NCBI GenBank assembly: GCA_018881555.1
Contig: JACAXG010000110.1
Location: 1,619,474 to 1,683,473 of the forward strand
Source: Amblyornis subalaris
Lineage: Eukaryota > Chordata > Aves > Passeriformes > Ptilonorhynchidae
Direction of reading: 5' to 3'
Length of the DNA stretch: 64,000 nucleotides
Made by a program: the position numbers and the translations under genes. Numbering within the stretch: the first letter of the stretch is position 1; each line of letters starts with the position of its first letter. Positions 61,106-64,000 of this stretch are shown here, in pieces. The notes below the pieces were generated by a model. It ran no database searches, was not told the DNA's origin, and worked only from the letters and a program-made list of their open reading frames with translations.

Positions 61106-64000
61106 TAAGATGATTCAATGTTTTTGTGTTTTGGGAAATAATTTTATTAAATAACTTTTAAATTCAGTATTGAAGATGTCCAGTTAATAAAGCACTTGAA
61201 CATCACTAAAAAACTGGGTTAACTCCCACAATGATATGTAGTCACACAAGTCATAAATTTCAAAGCTTTTAGCATGGCATGTTTTTCCTTGTGGAATCTT
61301 GTTAGTATGGCTTAGCAAGATTGTTGTATTTGCATTTTAGGCTATGGTTTAGTGAATTACTGTCTGCTATGTATCAGAATCAAAGAAATCAACTAAAATG
61401 AAGTGAAACTGTACTGTAGGTGATAAAGATATATCCAAAGGAGATTCTGTTTGTATATATAGGTGAAACTAAAGAAGTGTTCCTGATGTCGTGTTAGAGT
61501 CTTCCAAATTGCTTCTCCCTATACTTGCGAGAGCCTTTAAAAATTAGATTGTGTTGTTTAAGGAAGAAGTTGTCTTCGGCCTTTTTTGTATATATGACAT
61601 GTTTGGTGCCAACATGTCAAGTGTTTGAATGAAAAATGGTTGGTTTCCAGACAACTTTGACTCTGAATCTCATTATTTTATTAGCCTTTTAATCCCTTAC
61701 GCTGGTTTTCAGTACTTTTAAATAAAATGTTCATTTTCAAATCTGTGCTGTTATATGTTTTAGAAACTTTAGATTTCTATAAACTGACAAATTTCTAAAC
61801 CATAAAAATGCAGTATGTTTGTCTTCCAATAACTATAATTTCTTTTCAGGTTTTGAAATGCTAAAAATGCTTCTGTATTTTGAAGCCACTGCTGTGGAAT
61901 TGCTCTAGTTGATAATCTCTGCATGTAACTGTACACAGATTAAAGGACTGTGTGTGATTTAAAGTTTTTGACATTGACTTAGACTACTTCTTTTGTTTTA
62001 TGAAAGATATGGGGTTTCAGTATTTTGAATAAGGAGATGTAACCCTGAGAATACAGGATGAGATATGGTGCTTACTTGAAATGAGTGCACAAAGCTGATT
62101 TACAAGTCAATTAAAAGTCCAGCTGCCTTACAGGCATGAGATATCGCGTAGTCCCTGATAACAGAAGGTGGTTGTTGTCCCTCTTTTGACAGCACTCCCC
62201 TTTCACTAGTGGAAAGTGCAAAGAAAGTCAGTGTAAGACTCTAACACAGTGTGAAACATCATGGGTAGAATAGTACTTTATTTTTTATTGAATCAGGTTA
62301 CTTTAGTAAAATATTATTATAAAACCCTTCTCATTGAGATGTTACTTCCATCTTGCAGACATTCTGTGCTAAGTCCTACTCTGTAGACATTTAAATGAAA
62401 CTTGCATTAAGTTACTTACAAGATTCATGATGATACCAATCAACTGCTACAATTTAGTATACGACTAATCCTTGTAACTTAGAGAGTTTTAAGTCATACT
62501 GAACTTCTAATAAACTGTGTGTAAATCTCTGAGGTGGTATGATCTATAAATAAATCTTCTGAAATCCAGACATCTTCTTTTGCTGTTATTTTTAGATCTT
62601 CTGTATGAGGGTGAAGAAACCATAGCAGCTCTAAACTGTTCGTAAAAAATGCAGTTGTTATTTAGATTTGGATGCTGTTTACATGCCTGTTTTGTGGTCC
62701 TCTGCACATACGTACTAATGTCTGTTCTTTCAGATAAAATGTGTGATACATTCTGCTATAATTTCCTTGCCTAATGGGACTTTATATAGGAATTTTTTTT
62801 AATCTAAGTACAGATCTTTTCTTCTCTCAGCCATCAATATAATTATTTTAAATAGCTGCTTGTTTAATTGGAAAAGCCTGCATAAAAAAGACAGGATGAG
62901 TAAGGGTAAGTCTGCTTGATAAGTGTAGGTTTTACAGTGGGACTGTTTAGAATGTATGGACAGTTACTTGCTTAGATTACATGAAGAAATAGAGGGGTGG
63001 AGTATTTAAAATGATCCCGTGTCGCCTTTCTGGTTCTGTTCTCATGTGGTCTTCATGGTTTTTTGAATTGTAGTACTACTTAAAGTCATCAGACTAAAAA
63101 GAATAAAAACCTTTCTTGGTCCAGATAGTGTTAATAGTCCCTTCTGGTAATGATAGACCTGGGTAAATTGAGACTGACAAATGGCAGCTTAGAGATGATG
63201 TGAAATGCAGTGGAGGCACTTAAAATTACAAACATGGTTCTTGATTATTGTCCTTGACTACAAATCTGTGCCAAACGCAAATTGGATTGTGCATCCTTAT
63301 CCAGATGTTCTTACCCATTTGATATTTTTTTGCTAATTTTGCTGGTGAGGCTAAAGGAGAAGCATCCTGATCTCTGAATTCTGTGTTAGATGTCCAGGGC
63401 AAAACTATAAAGCTATCAAATAAATGCCTTATTCTAGTTCACTTTCAAGCGAGTTCAGGAAAAGGGTTTTTCATGGTAGCTATTGTTCGGTGACTGCGCG
63501 TGCTATCTTTCTCAGCACTGAATGGGAAGAAAGAGATCAAAAAGCCCTTGTCTGCAAGGTCTCTTGTGGCGAGGCTGCATTATTTAAAAACTTCGGAGCG
63601 TGTTAAAGGCAGACTCAGGGAAAACCCACATTTTCTGAATCTGTCTCTGCTGCTTGTTAAGCTTAATTAAAAAATACGAGGAGATACACCTACTGGTAAT
63701 TATTACTAATTTGTGCTCAAGTTCACACATGCACATCACTGGTACATCGATCAAGTGAAGCATTTCTCTTCTCAATCAAACTGTAAATTAACAATGCAAT
63801 GCCTTCACATAAATAATCTTGCTTTCATCTTGCATTGATTTATGGATCAACTTCAGCTCCATTACATGCTGAGAACCTTTTACTCCAAGCTCATTTCATC
63901 ATGGGTTTCTCTCTTTTGTTTTGTACCTGCCTTGCATAAATGTCTTGTGATTCCCTTTGATATGTTTTTCCTAATGAAAGCGATGCTGAATTTGAAGCTT
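61106..64000. other. Intronic DNA to the window end, nothing recognised
   Basis: About 2.9 kb of AT-rich sequence with no coding frame above about 66 codons, no element tail and no RNA gene that I could see. Confidence 0.55.

Larger units (their letters stand above)
16372..64000 (+). other. Presumed first intron of the CpG-island gene, extending past the window
   Basis: After the donor at 16,372 I see more than 47 kb with no convincing run of coding exons, only repeats and AT-rich sequence. A first intron of this size is common for large vertebrate genes. One candidate exon is at 51,893-52,072 and is listed separately. Short internal exons with little to mark them could have been missed by eye, so the extent of the intron is an inference. 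Confidence 0.55.

Noticed and set aside
1..64000. CRISPR arrays, tRNA and rRNA genes, bacterial operons
   Set aside because: No regularly spaced repeats, no cloverleaf-like A/B box arrangement that I could see, and the sequence is clearly vertebrate.

Overview
The window looks like a piece of a bird chromosome. Most recognisable repeats are CR1 retrotransposon copies. Several keep the avian CR1 3' end, which closes in short ATTCTATGAT-like units. There is also an ERVL-like LTR and a remnant of an LTR type common in birds (starting TGGTTTAACCCC). No bacterial or viral gene organisation, CRISPR array, tRNA or rRNA is visible. Apart from one CpG island the sequence is AT-rich and gene-poor, as expected of intergenic DNA and a very long intron.

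Layout. Bases 1-315 are a reverse-oriented CR1 fragment. At 441-622 there is a good candidate for the last coding exon of a + strand gene that starts left of the window, with two AATAAA signals about 210-235 bases past its stop. Bases 1262-3440 hold a second reverse CR1 copy and an LTR-like segment. From 3440 to about 15,500 is intergenic DNA with one CR1 3' end (5760-5998) and a GC-richer block (6090-7390) that I could not classify. At 15,590-16,470 lies a strong CpG island with the promoter and first coding exon of a second + strand gene (ATG at 16,057, donor most likely at 16,372). I do not recognise its protein.

From 16,372 to the end (over 47 kb) the sequence reads as the first intron of that gene. 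It contains an old CR1 (18,765-18,960), CR1 tails (25,200 and 42,165), an ERVL-like LTR with primer-binding site (32,826-33,966, minus strand), a long CR1 copy with decayed reverse transcriptase (48,785-50,273) and an LTR remnant (60,935-61,105). One segment at 51,893-52,072 has near-consensus splice sites and an open frame, but its body is an A/C-rich low-complexity tract, so its exon status is uncertain. A 642-base minus-strand stretch at 58,252-58,893 has a single stop codon and is unexplained.

The two genes are probably neighbours in the same orientation; nothing shows that they act together. I found no convincing new biological system. The most useful leads are the terminal exon, the unidentified first exon and the possible exon at 51.9 kb.
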